NCBI GenBank assembly: GCA_027004185.1
Contig: JALTIG010000286.1
Span: forward strand, 1-45,398
Direction: 5' to 3'
DNA: 45,398 bases
Source: a bacterium
GTDB lineage: Bacteria; Desulfobacterota; S145-22
Shown: positions 19,269-26,783 of the stretch, in pieces
Layout: each line of letters opens with the position of its first letter
Position numbering within the stretch: the first letter of the stretch is position 1
The notes under the pieces: generated by a model
Databases searched by the model: none
Told to the model about the DNA's origin: nothing
What the model saw: only the letters and a program-made list of their open reading frames with translations
Position numbers and translations under genes: made by a program

Positions 19269-19668
19269 GAATAACAACTCCCCATATATGAAGGGTCGCA
19301 TCGGGAGGTACCTCGATGGGGGGATACTCTGGGTTTTCTGCCTCAAGAAGTACCTTTGTGCCACGTCGGCGCATCCGCTTGACCGTTAACTCTCCATCAA
19401 CCGCCGCTACAACCACGGCCTTATCCCACGGTTCTAAAGCGCGATCCACCACCAAGATGTCCCTGGGATAAATCCCAGCCCCCACCATGGACTCTCCCTC
19501 TACTCGGACAAAAAACGTGGCAGCAGGATGCCGGATGAGAAGGGTATTAAGATCGAGCGTGTCCTCGATAAAGTCATCCGCAGGGGATGGAAACCCTGCA
19601 GAGACACGCGCCCCATACAAGGGGAAATCCTTTAACAGGCCGGCAAACTCCTCACATTTCCAGATCAT
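19246..19668 (-). CDS. umuD: SOS mutagenesis protein UmuD (LexA-like autoprotease)
   Basis: This is a 140-residue S24 peptidase-family protein that is self-cleaved on RecA filaments to UmuD', the partner of UmuC. The cleavage site reads Ala24-Gly25, the catalytic serine is Ser60 (in GES-M) and the general-base lysine is Lys97. Spacing matches E. coli UmuD exactly (24/25, 60, 97), although E. coli has Cys24. GAGG lies 7 bases before the ATG, nine bases after the lexA stop. It is the second gene of a lexA-umuD-umuC operon. Confidence 0.94.
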   Translation of the reverse strand: MIWKCEEFAGLLKDFPLYGARVSAGFPSPADDFIEDTLDLNTLLIRHPAATFFVRVEGESMVGAGIYPRDILVVDRALEPWDKAVVVAAVDGELTVKRMRRRGTKVLLEAENPEYPPIEVPPDATLHIWGVVIHVIHSFI

Positions 19669-19677
19669 ACTTATCCC

Positions 19678-20280
19678 TCAAAGACCAAACTTAATGACAC
19701 TTTGAACCTTCCCCACAATTACGAGATCTTCCCCCTTTTCATAAATCTCTGGTGGGTACGCGAGATTCAGAGAAACCAGGATTATCCGATCTTCCACAAA
19801 AATCACCTTTTTGATCCTTGGCTCTTCCTCGCATATCACCAAAGCCATCGCATTAGTTTCCACGCGAGGCTGCTGATCTACTAAAACAAGATCTCCCTCT
19901 TGAATGGCGGGTTTCATAGAATCCCCCCGTGCCTGAACGAGGAAAGAGCGATCTGTAACCCCAAAGAGACGGGTGGACAGGGGAACCCGGTCTAGAATAT
20001 TACTGTCCGATAGAAACCCTTCCTTTCCACAGCTCGCCCAGCCATACAGGTTTACATATACAACATCCTTCACGGGATCTCGCAGCAGGGTATAATCAGA
20101 GGGATAAAGGGGATTACGCCTCAGATATCCCTTTTTCTCAAGCTGGCGAATGTGATGGGACACCGTTGCGGGGGATCGCACCCCAATCTCCTGGGCAATG
20201 TCCCGCAGAGAAAGACCCTCCACTCCGCGCTTGAGGATTCTCAAAATGGCTACCTGCCTTGGATGAAGCCCCTCTTTCAT
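19678..20280 (-). CDS. lexA: LexA-type SOS repressor
   Basis: This is a 200-residue repressor-autoprotease. The N-terminal winged HTH (about residues 20-55: LSLRDIAQEIGV then SPATVSHHIRQLEKKGYLRR) is that of LexA. The S24 domain has a Cys84-Gly85 scissile bond, Ser121 as nucleophile and Lys157 or Lys158 as base. In E. coli LexA these are Ala84-Gly85, Ser119 and Lys156. The start used is the ATG at 20280, which gives the normal LexA N-terminus. No ribosome site precedes it and the predicted transcription start lies almost at the ATG. A TTG at 20316 would fall inside the -35 box and is rejected. It is the first gene of the umuDC operon and presumably represses it. Confidence 0.9.
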   Translation of the reverse strand: MKEGLHPRQVAILRILKRGVEGLSLRDIAQEIGVRSPATVSHHIRQLEKKGYLRRNPLYPSDYTLLRDPVKDVVYVNLYGWASCGKEGFLSDSNILDRVPLSTRLFGVTDRSFLVQARGDSMKPAIQEGDLVLVDQQPRVETNAMALVICEEEPRIKKVIFVEDRIILVSLNLAYPPEIYEKGEDLVIVGKVQSVIKFGL

Positions 20281-20287
20281 TTGGACA

Positions 20288-20316
20288 AAAATATCAAATA
20301 TAAGTGTATATGTCAA
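20288..20316 (-). promoter_or_regulatory. lexA-umuDC promoter with AT-rich inverted repeat
   Basis: On the minus strand a perfect TTGACA (20311-20316) is followed after 17 bases by TATTTT (20288-20293). Transcription would begin 7-8 bases further on, at or within a base or two of the lexA ATG at 20280. The spacer contains the inverted repeat ATATA-N4-TATAT (20298-20311), a plausible LexA operator because a bound dimer would lie between the two boxes. Confidence 0.5.
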
Positions 20317-20412
20317 GTAAATTGTTCACAAAATCCCCATAACCACCATCTATACATAAGGCAGCGTGGATGAGAGAATTAACGATACTTGAAAAAGAAG
20401 TAAACATGGCGA

Positions 20413-20489
20413 TGGTGGCGGTGCAGGGACTTGAACCCCGGACACTACGGATATGAGCCGTATGCTCTAACCCGCTGAGCTACACCGCC
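20413..20489 (-). tRNA. tRNA-Met (CAT anticodon)
   Basis: This is a full cloverleaf of 74 bases plus an encoded CCA. The acceptor stem is GGCGGTG/CACCGCC, the discriminator is A, the anticodon stem is TACGG/CCGTA and the loop is CTCATAT. The anticodon stem lacks the three G-C pairs of an initiator and position 1-72 is paired, so this is elongator Met, or possibly tRNA-Ile with a lysidine-modified CAT. Confidence 0.93.
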
Positions 20490-20501
20490 ACGATGTATTA
20501 T

Positions 20502-20530
20502 CCTTTACTTAAAACGGACATACTTGTCAA
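20502..20530 (-). promoter_or_regulatory. possible promoter for tRNA-Met
   Basis: On the minus strand TTGACA (20525-20530) is followed after 17 bases by TAAAGG (20502-20507), just ahead of the tRNA 5' end. A GATAAT at 20497-20502 is a better -10 but is spaced by 22 bases. Confidence 0.35.
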
Positions 20531-20655
20531 GACGTGATAGCCTTGTAAGATCCGAAATAAATAACAACCGATAAACAAGACACCGCCACATAAAAAGGAA
20601 ACTGTCGGAGTTGGTGAATCGAGCAAAGATAAACACATGTTAAATCTATAGCTGC

Positions 20656-20684
20656 TTGACAAGGAAGGAATCGCAATCTATTAT
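20656..20684 (+). promoter_or_regulatory. near-consensus sigma-70 promoter for the CBS-ACT/FAD-oxidase operon
   Basis: TTGACA (20656-20661), a 17-base spacer and TATTAT (20679-20684) form one of the best promoters in the window. The leader before the CBS gene is about 55 bases. Confidence 0.65.
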
Positions 20685-20747
20685 TTAAACAAGTCAAATA
20701 GAATAAGAATAACTGAAAACCAATAACCCCAAAAAAGGAGAAAAGAT

Positions 20748-21395
20748 ATGTCAATGTTGGTTCAAGACTGGATGATAAGGGATGTTATCACTATTGACGC
20801 TCACGCCTCCGTCATCGATGCCGTTCATTTGTTAAAGGAAAAAAATATCGGTCGGCTTCCCGTTTTAAGGAACGGCAAGCTTGTTGGAATCGTAACCGAT
20901 AGGGACTTAAAGGATTTTACCCCCTCTAAGGCAACCACGCTTGATATCTATGAACTTCGTTATCTCCTCTCCAAGGCATCCGTAGAGGAAGCCATGACGC
21001 CTAATCCCGTAACAGTCCCTCCTGATCTTCCCATTGAAAACGTGGCTGCCATCATGCGTGATAAAAAAATAAGGGCGCTCCCTGTTGTGAACAAAGATGG
21101 AGAACTTGTTGGGATTATTACAGAAGCTGAAGTCTTTGAACTCCTGGTTTCTCTTTCAGGCGTGAGACAGGGAGGGATCAGGCTCTGCATGCCTATAGAA
21201 GATAAATCAGGAAGCGCTAAAGAAGTGGCAGACATAATGAGAAGATATGGGGCTAAGATTGAAGCCATTCTCATTAATTATAAAAACGTGGCTCCCGGTT
21301 ATCGAGATCTCATTATTCGTTTCAAGGGAGGGGATACCCAAGCCATCTTGAAGGAAGTTAAGGAAAAATACCCCAACGTACTGATTATCGAATAA
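20748..21395 (+). CDS. CBS-pair plus ACT domain regulatory protein (AcuB-like)
   Basis: This 215-residue protein has two CBS repeats (about residues 6-58 and 80-132; the VGIVTDRDLKDF and VGIITEAEVFELL ends are typical). A C-terminal ACT-like domain (about 140-215) follows. CBS pairs bind adenosyl nucleotides and ACT domains bind small ligands such as amino acids, so it is likely a soluble energy or metabolite sensor. AcuB of Bacillus has this architecture, but its role is poorly defined. AAGGAG lies 7-8 bases before the ATG. The next gene begins three bases after its stop, so the sensor probably serves the FAD-linked oxidase. Confidence 0.85.
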   Translation: MSMLVQDWMIRDVITIDAHASVIDAVHLLKEKNIGRLPVLRNGKLVGIVTDRDLKDFTPSKATTLDIYELRYLLSKASVEEAMTPNPVTVPPDLPIENVAAIMRDKKIRALPVVNKDGELVGIITEAEVFELLVSLSGVRQGGIRLCMPIEDKSGSAKEVADIMRRYGAKIEAILINYKNVAPGYRDLIIRFKGGDTQAILKEVKEKYPNVLIIE

Positions 21396-21398
21396 TTT

Positions 21399-22775
21399 AT
21401 GCCCATCCCTGACTCTTTCCTTCAGCGTTTACAAGGGGTGGTGGGTCCAAAACGATTTTCAACCGGGATCTCCAACCTCACGCTTCATTCGAAAGATGAA
21501 TCCTTTCATGCCCCTCACCTCCCTGACGCTGTGGCCTGGCCCAAAAGCACGGGAGAGGTAAGTCAGCTTGTTCGCATCTGCAATGAGGGGAAAATTCCTG
21601 TCACACCTTGGGGAGCAGGTACAAGTCTTGAGGGAAACCCTATCCCAGTCAAGGGTGGTCTAGTGATTGATCTTCAGCAGATGAACAAAATCCTGGAAAT
21701 CCGGGAAGACGATCTCCAGGTCGATGTCCAAGCGGGTGTAGTTTTTAAAGACCTTAACAAAAAGCTCAAACAGTATGGACTCTTTTTTCCACCGGACCCT
21801 GGCGCTTCTGCCACCATCGGGGGGATGGTTGCCAACAATGCCAGTGGTATCCGGGCCATCAAGTACGGTGCCACGAAAGACTTAATACAGCAATTGACTG
21901 TGGTCCTTGCAGATGGGGAAATCATCCGCCCAGGGACCCTCTCCTTCAAAACCTCGTCAGGTCTAGACCTTTGCAGGCTGTTTGCCGGATCTGAGGGGAT
22001 CCTGGGAATTATTACGGAAATCACCCTCCGACTCACAGGGATCCCCCCCGAATTCTTATCCGCGGTAGTTTCATTTGCTACAGCTAAGGAGGCTTCTTCA
22101 ACCATCTCTCAAATTATACGAAGCGGGCTTTCCCCTGCTGCACTTGAGTTTATTGGGAAAGATGCTGTGCGCCTTATCAACAAATACACAGAGGAATTTA
22201 ACTTCCCGGAAGCTCCTCTCGTTTTTGTCGAATTTCATGGCACCAACAGAGAAGGAATGGCTGCTGACCTTGAATTGGTCCGAGAGATATGTGAAGAGAA
22301 TGGGGCTTCGCGTTTCGAAGCCGGCATTGGCCGACAAGCAAGGGCCAAACTTTGGGATGCCAGATATAATCTCCATGATTTCATCTTAAGAGAATACCCG
22401 GGGTTGGAACCTATGGCTATTGACACCGCGGTCCCTATCTCCAAACTTCCAAAGATCGTAGCCTTTGCGGAAGAGTTATGTAAAGAACGAGGGATTATCG
22501 GATATATATTCGGACACGCTGGAAGCGGTAACATCCATATGCCCATGATGGGCAATCCCAACGACAAAGCTACTTGGGCCGTCCTGGAGGAAATTAATCA
22601 TAAGCTGGTTGCGTTTGCCATTTCCCTCGGAGGAACAGCAACGGGGGAGCATGGTGTAGGGATAGGCAAGATGCAATACATGGAATTAGAACATGGGAAC
22701 AGTCTGAAAGTTATGAAAAAGATTAAAAAACTTCTCGATCCCCGGGGAATCCTGAACCCAGGTAAGATGTTTTGA
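21399..22775 (+). CDS. FAD-linked oxidase, glycolate/D-lactate dehydrogenase (GlcD) type
   Basis: This 458-residue flavoprotein of the VAO/PCMH fold has TPWGAGTSLEGN and DPGASATIGGMVANNASG FAD-binding segments (about residues 67-78 and 130-147). The C-terminal catalytic part carries FGHAGSGNIHMP and LDPRGILNPGK. It oxidises a 2-hydroxy acid such as glycolate or D-lactate to the keto acid; the exact substrate cannot be read. No GlcF-like iron-sulfur subunit adjoins it, so its electron acceptor is unclear. It has no obvious ribosome site and is probably translationally coupled to the CBS-ACT gene. Confidence 0.88.
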   Translation: MPIPDSFLQRLQGVVGPKRFSTGISNLTLHSKDESFHAPHLPDAVAWPKSTGEVSQLVRICNEGKIPVTPWGAGTSLEGNPIPVKGGLVIDLQQMNKILEIREDDLQVDVQAGVVFKDLNKKLKQYGLFFPPDPGASATIGGMVANNASGIRAIKYGATKDLIQQLTVVLADGEIIRPGTLSFKTSSGLDLCRLFAGSEGILGIITEITLRLTGIPPEFLSAVVSFATAKEASSTISQIIRSGLSPAALEFIGKDAVRLINKYTEEFNFPEAPLVFVEFHGTNREGMAADLELVREICEENGASRFEAGIGRQARAKLWDARYNLHDFILREYPGLEPMAIDTAVPISKLPKIVAFAEELCKERGIIGYIFGHAGSGNIHMPMMGNPNDKATWAVLEEINHKLVAFAISLGGTATGEHGVGIGKMQYMELEHGNSLKVMKKIKKLLDPRGILNPGKMF

Positions 22776-22821
22776 TTAACGTATCCCATCCCTTTTAAAC
22801 ATTTCCCAAATCCTTTATTTC

Positions 22822-22850
22822 TTGACAATTCACACCCGATTCGTTAGGGA
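22822..22850 (+). promoter_or_regulatory. possible promoter for the Fwd-like cluster
   Basis: TTGACA (22822-22827) is followed after 17 bases by TAGGGA (22845-22850), a poor -10. It lies 31 bases before the FwdB-like start, so it could use an activator. Confidence 0.35.
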
Positions 22851-22880
22851 TGAAACACAACGATCAGGAGAGAGATAAGC

Positions 22881-24203
22881 ATGCCCGATGAATCTATTAT
22901 TAAGGAAAAGGACCGCTTTCACGAAGCGGAAGGAATTCCTTATGATTCCGCTGTATGTCCAGGATGCGGTTGCCTCTGCGAAGATATCGATTTAACCTTG
23001 AATAATGATCAAATCATCCAGACCTTCCACGTGTGTTCATGGGGCCTTTCAAAATTTCATCTCGGACATCGTTTTTTAAGGGAACCCAAACATGCCAAAC
23101 TTGTCTTTCCCACAAGAAAAGAGGCTTCGGGAAGGCCTCTTCCTATTTCCTACGAAGAAGCCTACGAAACCACCGCTTCCATTCTTCATGATGCCATGCG
23201 GGTAGTTTTCTTCGGTTTATGCCAAACCACTTTCGACGCCCAAATGGAGGCCATCACTCTAGTGAATCATTTGAACGCGGACCTTTATCCTTCTGAAGGG
23301 ATGCTACTAACCCCATATTTCAAGGCATTGAAAACTCAGACCACTGGAATGGCAACCCTTGAAGAAATCCGACAGCTTGCCACAACCCTTATATTCTGGG
23401 GGGTTAATCCTCTCCATAGCTGTCCCCGCCTGGTGGCCCGATACGCCGTATTTGTCGGGGGTATTAACGCGCCTGAACGACATATGGGCCGTAAGGTTTT
23501 CTATATTGATCCTTACGAAAACGACACAGGATCCTTTTCACAACACATTCCTGTAACTCCCGAGAATGAACTAAACATGGCCAACAAACTCACTGAGATC
23601 ATCGAAGAAGGTAGCTTTTCTATCCCAACAGAGCTGAATCTGCTCGTCCAAAGCATCGAGACAAGCCCATTCGTGGGGCTTTTTGTTGGCAGAGGGATCG
23701 CATATTCTCACACTCCGCAGGAACTTATGGAAACCCTTTTTAAGCTGAGAAACGCTATCAACAAAAAAACCCCATGCGTGCTCCTTCCCGTCATTTCTGA
23801 CTTTAACGCCTTGGGTCTCTATTTTTCAATGATCCAAAATGGAATCGATCCCTCAACCTCCCCATACATTAAGGGAGACCTTTTGTCCTACCATCCGAAA
23901 AGAGGAGATGCTATTATTTGTATAGGATCAGACCCCTTCTGGTTCCTTAAGGAAGAACAGATCACAGCCATTAAATCCCTTGATATCCCTATAGTAGCCA
24001 TTTCCTCCCTTCAGAACCAGACAACCCATGCTGCCACCATCGTTATCCCCGTAGCCCTTACAGGAGTCGAAACCGAAGGGTTAGCGTTCCGTATGGATGG
24101 AATCCCTATCTACATGAGAAAGGTTCTACCTACCGCACAACCAACTGATCTAAATGCCTTGAAAGCCATTAAGGAAAGGATTGGGGGAAAAGCAAATGGC
24201 TGA
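22881..24203 (+). CDS. formylmethanofuran dehydrogenase subunit B-like protein, without the Mo/W ligand
   Basis: This 440-residue protein has the molybdopterin-oxidoreductase-like architecture of FwdB/FhcB. Four N-terminal cysteines (Cys26, 29, 33, 52) match the ligands of the FwdB [4Fe-4S] cluster. Other family patterns are FWGVNPLHSCPR (about 172-183) and the C-terminal TIVIPVALTGVETEG and RMDGIPI. In the methanogen enzyme the Mo/W ligand (Cys or Sec) sits in a TASVCHGPS-type loop. The matching stretch here (about 135-147) has no cysteine, as I recall is also the case for FhcB of methylotrophs. It therefore probably carries a cluster but no pterin metal. AGGAG precedes the ATG. The stop overlaps the next start by eight bases. 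Confidence 0.8.
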   Translation: MPDESIIKEKDRFHEAEGIPYDSAVCPGCGCLCEDIDLTLNNDQIIQTFHVCSWGLSKFHLGHRFLREPKHAKLVFPTRKEASGRPLPISYEEAYETTASILHDAMRVVFFGLCQTTFDAQMEAITLVNHLNADLYPSEGMLLTPYFKALKTQTTGMATLEEIRQLATTLIFWGVNPLHSCPRLVARYAVFVGGINAPERHMGRKVFYIDPYENDTGSFSQHIPVTPENELNMANKLTEIIEEGSFSIPTELNLLVQSIETSPFVGLFVGRGIAYSHTPQELMETLFKLRNAINKKTPCVLLPVISDFNALGLYFSMIQNGIDPSTSPYIKGDLLSYHPKRGDAIICIGSDPFWFLKEEQITAIKSLDIPIVAISSLQNQTTHAATIVIPVALTGVETEGLAFRMDGIPIYMRKVLPTAQPTDLNALKAIKERIGGKANG

Positions 24204-24660
24204 GATGAAGGTTCTTGATATCTATCGCCTGCTCCCTCGCACCAATTGCAGAAAATGCGGCATGGTTTGTATGGCCTTCGCCTCGGCACTCCTGACGGGC
24301 AAGGCCAAACCTGAAGATTGCCCCCCCCTGGTTGAGGATGAAAAATATGCCGAAGCCTACCAAAAGCTTCAGGAGGCCTTCGGTAAAACAGGTGAACGAG
24401 AGGCAACTGGCCTGAGTATCGACCGGAATAAATGCGACGGGTGTGGCATTTGTGCCGCAGTCTGCGAAATCAGCCTTGAAAAGAGCCAGGAACTCACCAA
24501 TGGGAAAGGTTCCCGCCGCTTTGAATCACCCGTCATTATTATTGTGAATGGAGTTATCACTATTAAAAATCCGGACGCGTGTAGAAGAGTTGTCCCTGAT
24601 GCTCCTACCTGTAATGCTTGCGTAGACCTCTGTCCTTCAAAAGCCCTGACATTTCTCTAA
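24196..24660 (+). CDS. iron-sulfur protein with corrinoid-protein-type 4Fe-4S domain plus ferredoxin-like domain
   Basis: This 154-residue protein has an N-terminal [4Fe-4S] domain of the kind found in the corrinoid iron-sulfur protein and its reductive activators (Cys18, 21, 25, 42; TNCRKCGMVCMAFA). A second part has Cys80, 83, 86, 90 and Cys129, 139, 142, 146, enough for two ferredoxin-type clusters. It is probably an electron carrier or cluster-bearing subunit for the FwdB-like and FwdA-like neighbours, with which it is tightly packed (8-base overlap before, 12 bases after). I chose the ATG at 24196 with a GGGGGA site; a TTG at 24181 would lie inside that site. The partner of the corrinoid-type domain is unknown. 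Confidence 0.8.
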   Translation: MAEMKVLDIYRLLPRTNCRKCGMVCMAFASALLTGKAKPEDCPPLVEDEKYAEAYQKLQEAFGKTGEREATGLSIDRNKCDGCGICAAVCEISLEKSQELTNGKGSRRFESPVIIIVNGVITIKNPDACRRVVPDAPTCNACVDLCPSKALTFL

Positions 24661-24672
24661 GGATCGATACCC

Positions 24673-26043
24673 ATGAGACTTCTCATCAAGAATGCTACGA
24701 TCTTTGACCCATTAAACGGGATACAGGGTCAACCTGGTAACCTTTATATCCGTAACGGGCGCATGTCAAAACCCTTTAAAAATCCGGATCAGGTAATCGA
24801 TGCCACCGGTCTTTGGGCACTTCCTGGAGGGATCGATGCTGGAAGCGCTTTCACCTCCTATGGCATATCTCTTTACGGTTTCCAGCAAGGGTTATCCATC
24901 TACCCGGCATCCCTTAGTGCCTCCTATGCCCTCATGGGATACACGCACCTTCATGAATCCATGATGTTTCCAACAACAGCTCTGGAGACTCACCGCTTTC
25001 TCACCGCTCTCCCCTACCAGGACGGCTCAGCATCCCTATGCCTGTCATTACGAGAATTTGGATCCCTGATAGGGTCTGATACCCCTCCTGAATGGACTGT
25101 TCTTTTCCTCGATCTATGCGCCCAGCGTTTTCACGCCCTAAACATTCACCTTTTAGAAACAAGCGTTCACTTCAGGGAAAGCGCTCTTTCCCGTTTTAAT
25201 ATCCAGGCAAGTAAGGTCCTCCGTTATATCGAGAGGTTACCCCTAAACCTTCCCTTTCTTATCGAGACAACATCGCGACTCTTGGATGAGGAACTTCCGG
25301 GAACACCAAACCTCTATTATAGCCATATCGGCCAGGCCATCGACGGTAAATACGCCTATAAGCAAATAATCACCCATATGACTTCAAAAGGGATGTCCGG
25401 TGACCTTGGCCTTATCCCACCCTTCCCACATCACCAGCTCCAGATAACGTCTGAGTTAACCGAAGGGGAGCACCTGGTAGCCCATATAGGGCTCCACGCA
25501 CCCCTGAAATACCTGAAGGTCTCACCACCCGCGTCACAAATTCCCCTTATACTAAATTTCGCCACTCACCCAGAGTTCAAAAAAAACCTGGCCTTCTCCA
25601 CACTTTGCCTTGGGTCTCAGGCAATCGACTGCTATCCAGTACTGTTTCAACAACTCTTTGAAAACGATCACTCATTTACGGTAGAAGATTTTGTTTACCA
25701 GACTCGTCTCGTGCCCGCTTCTTTATTGGGCCTAAAAGATAAGGGACATCTGGGAATTGGTGCCATCGGGGACGTGGCCCTTTACGACCCGAATAAAGGC
25801 CAATCTCCAGGAGAAGTTCTCAGTCACTGCCACACTCTGATCAAAGGAGGTACTCCTGTAATAGAAGAGGGGGTTTTCGCCCATGCCCCAGAACACCCTG
25901 AGACACAAACCTATTTCCGAAGCCATTCTCCCACTGAAAAAGGTTTCGCAATATTTACCACCTATTTCAGGGCATACCCCAGACTTGAGCATCTTCATGT
26001 GCCAGAAACGATGGGGGTTTGGAAATCCATTCCTATTGAATAG
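24673..26043 (+). CDS. formylmethanofuran dehydrogenase subunit A-like protein lacking the HxH metal motif
   Basis: This 456-residue protein has an amidohydrolase layout. It starts with a small beta domain (IKNATIFDPLNG) and ends with GHLGIGAIGDVALYD. The middle has MGYTHLHESMM, resembling the FwdA segment with THxHEAAM. FwdA is the dinuclear metal hydrolase that forms formylmethanofuran from formate. Here the strand that should read PGGVDxHxH reads PGGIDAGSA (residues 51-59), so Gly57 and Ala59 replace both metal-binding histidines. I also do not see the conserved HLH or the later His/Asp ligands in place. I infer a non-catalytic or changed relative. AAGGA lies 9 bases before the ATG and overlaps the previous stop. 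Confidence 0.75.
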   Translation: MRLLIKNATIFDPLNGIQGQPGNLYIRNGRMSKPFKNPDQVIDATGLWALPGGIDAGSAFTSYGISLYGFQQGLSIYPASLSASYALMGYTHLHESMMFPTTALETHRFLTALPYQDGSASLCLSLREFGSLIGSDTPPEWTVLFLDLCAQRFHALNIHLLETSVHFRESALSRFNIQASKVLRYIERLPLNLPFLIETTSRLLDEELPGTPNLYYSHIGQAIDGKYAYKQIITHMTSKGMSGDLGLIPPFPHHQLQITSELTEGEHLVAHIGLHAPLKYLKVSPPASQIPLILNFATHPEFKKNLAFSTLCLGSQAIDCYPVLFQQLFENDHSFTVEDFVYQTRLVPASLLGLKDKGHLGIGAIGDVALYDPNKGQSPGEVLSHCHTLIKGGTPVIEEGVFAHAPEHPETQTYFRSHSPTEKGFAIFTTYFRAYPRLEHLHVPETMGVWKSIPIE

Positions 26044-26104
26044 CCTACGTGCTCACCTCCCAAAAACAGGGAAACAATGAATATCTCTGTTCACAGGAGT
26101 AAAC

Positions 26105-26776
26105 TTACATTGACAAGGGCAACTCTTCATCAGCAATGACCACTTGTGCATTCCCCCTTTTTGCCCACCAGACCCCAAGATAAACAAATGGGGTATCCAA
26201 AATTGCAAAGACAAACTTGAAAAGATACTGCCCTCCAATCAAACGGAGACAGTCCGAAAAACCATATACACCGTAAAAGGCAATCATGATAAAAAGAACT
26301 GTATCTATGAGTTGCGAAGTCATGGTAGCAAGGTTGTTGCGAATCCAGAGGTAACGTGCATTTGTTACGTTTCTCCAGAAATGAAACAACGCAACATCAC
26401 ATGTCTGGCTTGCAAGATACGCGGTTAAGGAGGCAAGGATAATTCGTGTAGAGGCACTAAAAACCGTCTTAAAGGCCTGCTGGTGTCTATAAAACCGTGC
26501 GGGTGGAAGCCAAATGGCCACTTTCGTGATAAAAAGCAACAACAGCATCATGACAAGGCCAAGCCAAACCACATGCTTGGAAAACCTCTTTCCAAAGACC
26601 TCCGAAACCACGTCGGTAACCATGAAGGTAACTGGATAGACAATGATTCCGGCAGGGGCAGAAAAACCAAATAGGGTAATAATCTTTGAGGAAATTACAT
26701 TGGCTGCCGCGAGAGCAAGGACAAACATTGCCGCCAGAACAGCATATTTATCTTCCCTTGACAGATGCATCGCCAT
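26105..26776 (-). CDS. VUT family queuosine-precursor transporter (YhhQ-like)
   Basis: This integral membrane protein of about 223 residues has six hydrophobic segments. The family patterns NVISSKI, VYPVTFMVTDVVSEVFGK and RNNLATMTSQLIDTVLFI are visible. YhhQ of E. coli imports preQ0 and preQ1. It follows queF on the same strand by a few bases, so import and reduction of the precursor are probably co-expressed. Starts at 26779 (GTG), 26776 (ATG) and 26770 (ATG) are all possible; I took 26776. Confidence 0.88.
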   Translation of the reverse strand: MAMHLSREDKYAVLAAMFVLALAAANVISSKIITLFGFSAPAGIIVYPVTFMVTDVVSEVFGKRFSKHVVWLGLVMMLLLLFITKVAIWLPPARFYRHQQAFKTVFSASTRIILASLTAYLASQTCDVALFHFWRNVTNARYLWIRNNLATMTSQLIDTVLFIMIAFYGVYGFSDCLRLIGGQYLFKFVFAILDTPFVYLGVWWAKRGNAQVVIADEELPLSM

Positions 26777-26783
26777 CACCCGT

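Noticed and set aside
19269-19364. A longer N-terminus for UmuC starting at 19364.
   Set aside because: It would overlap umuD by over 100 bases and add residues not found in UmuC; the ATG at 19268 has a ribosome site and gives the normal N-terminus.
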